DNA of 64,000 nt from Streptomyces sp. NBC_01669 (GTDB taxonomy: Bacteria; Actinomycetota; Actinomycetes; Streptomycetales; Streptomycetaceae): positions 2,604,001 to 2,668,000 of the forward strand of contig NZ_JAPEQG010000001.1 of NCBI RefSeq assembly GCF_026339735.1. Reading direction: 5' to 3'. The notes below the pieces were generated by a model, which was not told the origin of the DNA, did no database searches, and worked only from the letters and a program-made list of their open reading frames with translations. Within the stretch, counting starts at the first letter, position 1. Every line of letters starts with the position of its first letter. Position numbers and translations under genes: made by a program. Positions 62,461 through 64,000 of this stretch are shown piece after piece.

Positions 62461-63207
62461 TCACAGCTGGGCACGATGGGCTCGGTCGCGGACCATCAGG
62501 GCGGCTCGCTTGTCGGGGAGTTCGACTTCCGCGGAGAACCGGAAGCCGGCGCTCAGGAAGGCGGAGACGGAGGGGGTGTTGCGCAGGTCGGGTTCCGCCA
62601 CGACGCGTGCGCAGAGAGGACGGTTGTCGAGTACGAGGTCGGAGACGGCCCGGAGCAGGGTGGTGCCGACGCCGCGCCCGCGATTGTTCACGCCGCCGAT
62701 GAGGAGGTGGATTCCGGTGTCATGCGGTCGGACGGGATAGTGGCGCGCCAATGGGTCGAGGTCCGCACGATAGATCTCCCAGTAGCTCATGGGAATGCCG
62801 GAGAGCACGCCCAGACAGGGGACGCTGCGTCCGTCACCGTCGAGCTGCGGGCGTAGATGGGTGGCGGTGACGGCTTCGGCCCCTGCGAGTTCCCAGAAGG
62901 CGGCGACTGCGGGGTCGTTCATCCAACGACTGATCACGGACAGGTCGCGGTCCAGTCGCACGGGGACGAGTTGGAACACTCCAGCGGTCGTGGTGACCGG
63001 TCGCCATTCGGCCGGGTTGTCGAGCAGGTCGGAGGTGCCGGACAGGGCGGTGGCCAGTGGTGTTGCCGGTGTTGTTGCCGGTGTGTCTTCCCCGAACAGC
63101 GCGAGGAACTCGTCGGAGAGCTTCAGGTCCAGGGTGTCCTCCACGCCCGTACCCGCCCGTGAGGCGGGGCCGGTTCCTGCATCGGCGTGCGCATCGTCGG
63201 GAGGCAC
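62461..63207 (-). CDS. Siderophore GNAT N-acyltransferase (IucB/DesC/RhbD-like)
   Basis: 248 residues. An N-terminal extension of about 75 residues precedes a GNAT domain with VISRWMNDPAVAAFWELAG (begins VISRWMNDPA), SYWEIYRADLDPLARHY, the acetyl-CoA-binding loop NNRGRGVGTTLL and DLRNTPSVSAFLSAGFRF (begins DLRNTPSVSA), the pattern of N-hydroxylysine or N-hydroxyamine acyltransferases. It supplies the acylated hydroxamate building block for the neighbouring synthetases. The start at 63207 (MPPDDAH) is uncertain; shorter starts exist. It lies between the two IucA/IucC genes. Confidence 0.88.
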   Translation of the reverse strand: MPPDDAHADAGTGPASRAGTGVEDTLDLKLSDEFLALFGEDTPATTPATPLATALSGTSDLLDNPAEWRPVTTTAGVFQLVPVRLDRDLSVISRWMNDPAVAAFWELAGAEAVTATHLRPQLDGDGRSVPCLGVLSGIPMSYWEIYRADLDPLARHYPVRPHDTGIHLLIGGVNNRGRGVGTTLLRAVSDLVLDNRPLCARVVAEPDLRNTPSVSAFLSAGFRFSAEVELPDKRAALMVRDRAHRAQL

Positions 63208-63268
63208 AGTGACGCTCTCCTCTCAGCGGTTCGGGCAGTTCAGTGGTTCAGGCGGTGGTCATGTTCCT

Positions 63269-64000
63269 TCAGGCATACAGGGGGTTGGCGATGGTGACAT
63301 AGACGGACTGAGTGTCGACGGGGCCGACGAGTTCGTCGAGACCGTGCAGTCGGGTCAGCATGTTGGCCTTGCACCGCAGGTGCGGGTTCTGCAGCAGCTG
63401 CGCGGGAAGCGGGGAGCCGAGGCCGGTGACACCGCCGAGGAACCGGCGGAGGCCGGCGATGAGCACTCGTTCATCGGCGAGATGCTCGGCGCCGAAGGCT
63501 CCGATCAGACCGAAGATGTTGTTGATGCCCAGGTAGTAAGCGAAGCGCTCGTCGGTGACCGCATCGGAGACGAAGGTGTCGCTGACGGTTCCGATGCCGG
63601 GGAGCCTCTGCTCAAGTGCTGGGCGATGCGATTCGCGGAAATAGTAGCCCTGGTTGTCCCGATACCGGCCCCCGATGGGCCAGCCGGCGGCGTCGAGCAG
63701 CACCAGCGTGTTCTGCTGGTGGGCTTCCAGGGCGACGCCTGCTGTGGCATCGAGCCACAGCACGGGGCGCACGACCCGGTCGAGGTAGCGCAGGAACCAC
63801 TCGGCGGCGACCGCTCCCTTGGTTCTGCCGGTGGAGGCAGCGAGGCGGAAGACGATGTCGGCGAGGCGCGATTGCATGCCTGGCCGGTCGGACCAGGGGC
63901 GCGGGGAAGTCAGCCCGGCGACGCACACCGCATCGTCGTGCGGGCCGAAGGGGTTGTGACGCAGCATGACATCGAGGCCGGGGACGGGTTCGCCACCCGG
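63269..64000 (-). CDS. Second IucA/IucC-type siderophore synthetase, C-terminal part (5' end beyond window)
   Basis: The frame is open to the right edge, and GLDVMLRHNPFGP just inside it matches the middle of the family, so only the last 243 codons are seen. C-terminal landmarks: LEAHQQNTLVLLDAAGWPIG (begins LEAHQQNTLV), RYRDNQGYYFRESH and YLGINNIFGLIGAFGAEHLA (begins YLGINNIFGL). Two synthetases in one cluster suggest a two-step condensation or assembly of an asymmetric siderophore; a precursor decarboxylase or hydroxylase gene should lie further right. The real start is outside the window; the in-frame ATG 63967 is internal. Confidence 0.9.
   Translation of the reverse strand, partial: PGGEPVPGLDVMLRHNPFGPHDDAVCVAGLTSPRPWSDRPGMQSRLADIVFRLAASTGRTKGAVAAEWFLRYLDRVVRPVLWLDATAGVALEAHQQNTLVLLDAAGWPIGGRYRDNQGYYFRESHRPALEQRLPGIGTVSDTFVSDAVTDERFAYYLGINNIFGLIGAFGAEHLADERVLIAGLRRFLGGVTGLGSPLPAQLLQNPHLRCKANMLTRLHGLDELVGPVDTQSVYVTIANPLYA

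Noticed and set aside
1..64000. tRNA, rRNA, CRISPR, prophage or complete insertion sequence
   Set aside because: I read the gaps for cloverleaf-like arms, regular spaced repeats and transposase motifs and found none that I could support.

Overview
The window is high-GC, gene-dense chromosomal DNA from a Streptomyces species or very close relative. The evidence is a strongly G/C-biased third codon position, frequent GTG/TTG starts, and a gene set recognised as the conserved Streptomyces core: the sepH 3' end, tdk, ptsH, parC, parE, hrdB next to whiH, nrdR-nrdJ next to lexA, dinG and a desferrioxamine-type siderophore synthetase cluster. From memory the order matches, in reverse, the S. coelicolor block running from sepH (SCO5855) to the siderophore genes near SCO5800; this was not checked by search. 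No rRNA, tRNA, CRISPR array, prophage or intact insertion sequence was seen.

Layout. Positions 1-8.4 kb: 3' end of sepH, a sulfurtransferase, a two-domain VOC protein, a decayed stretch (2255-2861) with remnants of a Ku gene and of tdk, then tdk, a phosphodiesterase translationally coupled to a DUF5998 gene, and a 986-residue acetyltransferase/acyl-CoA synthetase fusion. 8.4-20.5 kb: ptsH behind a near-consensus DasR operator, a GntR regulator, a secreted M23 peptidase behind a c-di-AMP riboswitch, an M16 peptidase pair, parC, a G3E GTPase, and divergent citrate synthase-like genes, one carrying an N-terminal helix-turn-helix. 20.5-28.7 kb: a LacI regulator divergent from a CitA/CitB-type two-component system, then an acetate-permease-type symporter with its DUF485 partner, and a NarL-type two-component system with a small membrane protein.

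28.7-47 kb: parE, a small DUF7455 protein, a trypsin-like secreted protease, hrdB, whiH, an ABC ATPase-permease fusion, a NrtR-like Nudix protein, DUF4192, a RecQ helicase fused to a phosphoribosyltransferase-like domain, two poorly characterised proteins, RNase HII, and a TetR/MFS efflux pair separated by two palindromic operators. 47-57 kb: a DUF4173-like membrane protein, an ADP-ribosylglycohydrolase, a histidine phosphatase, a frameshifted ABC-F remnant, a YdbC/DUF4937 protein, DUF1152, TerD, and nrdR-nrdJ. 57-64 kb: lexA with an SOS box, a DinG-type helicase, and the start of an NRPS-independent siderophore operon that runs off the right edge.

Themes. DNA replication, topology and repair dominate (parC, parE, recQ, rnhB, nrdRJ, lexA, dinG, tdk), with sporulation and cell-division control (sepH, whiH, the principal sigma gene hrdB) and carbon or acetyl metabolism with its regulators (ptsH, citrate synthases, acetate symporter, protein-acetyltransferase-like fusion). 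Many genes end in strong GC-rich hairpins, and several transcription-factor operators are visible. Nothing proves a wholly new system. The most unusual items are the citrate synthase pair with its six half-site control region, the RecQ-PRTase fusion, the orphan helicase-like C-terminal domain at 43039-43659, and the two gene-decay scars.
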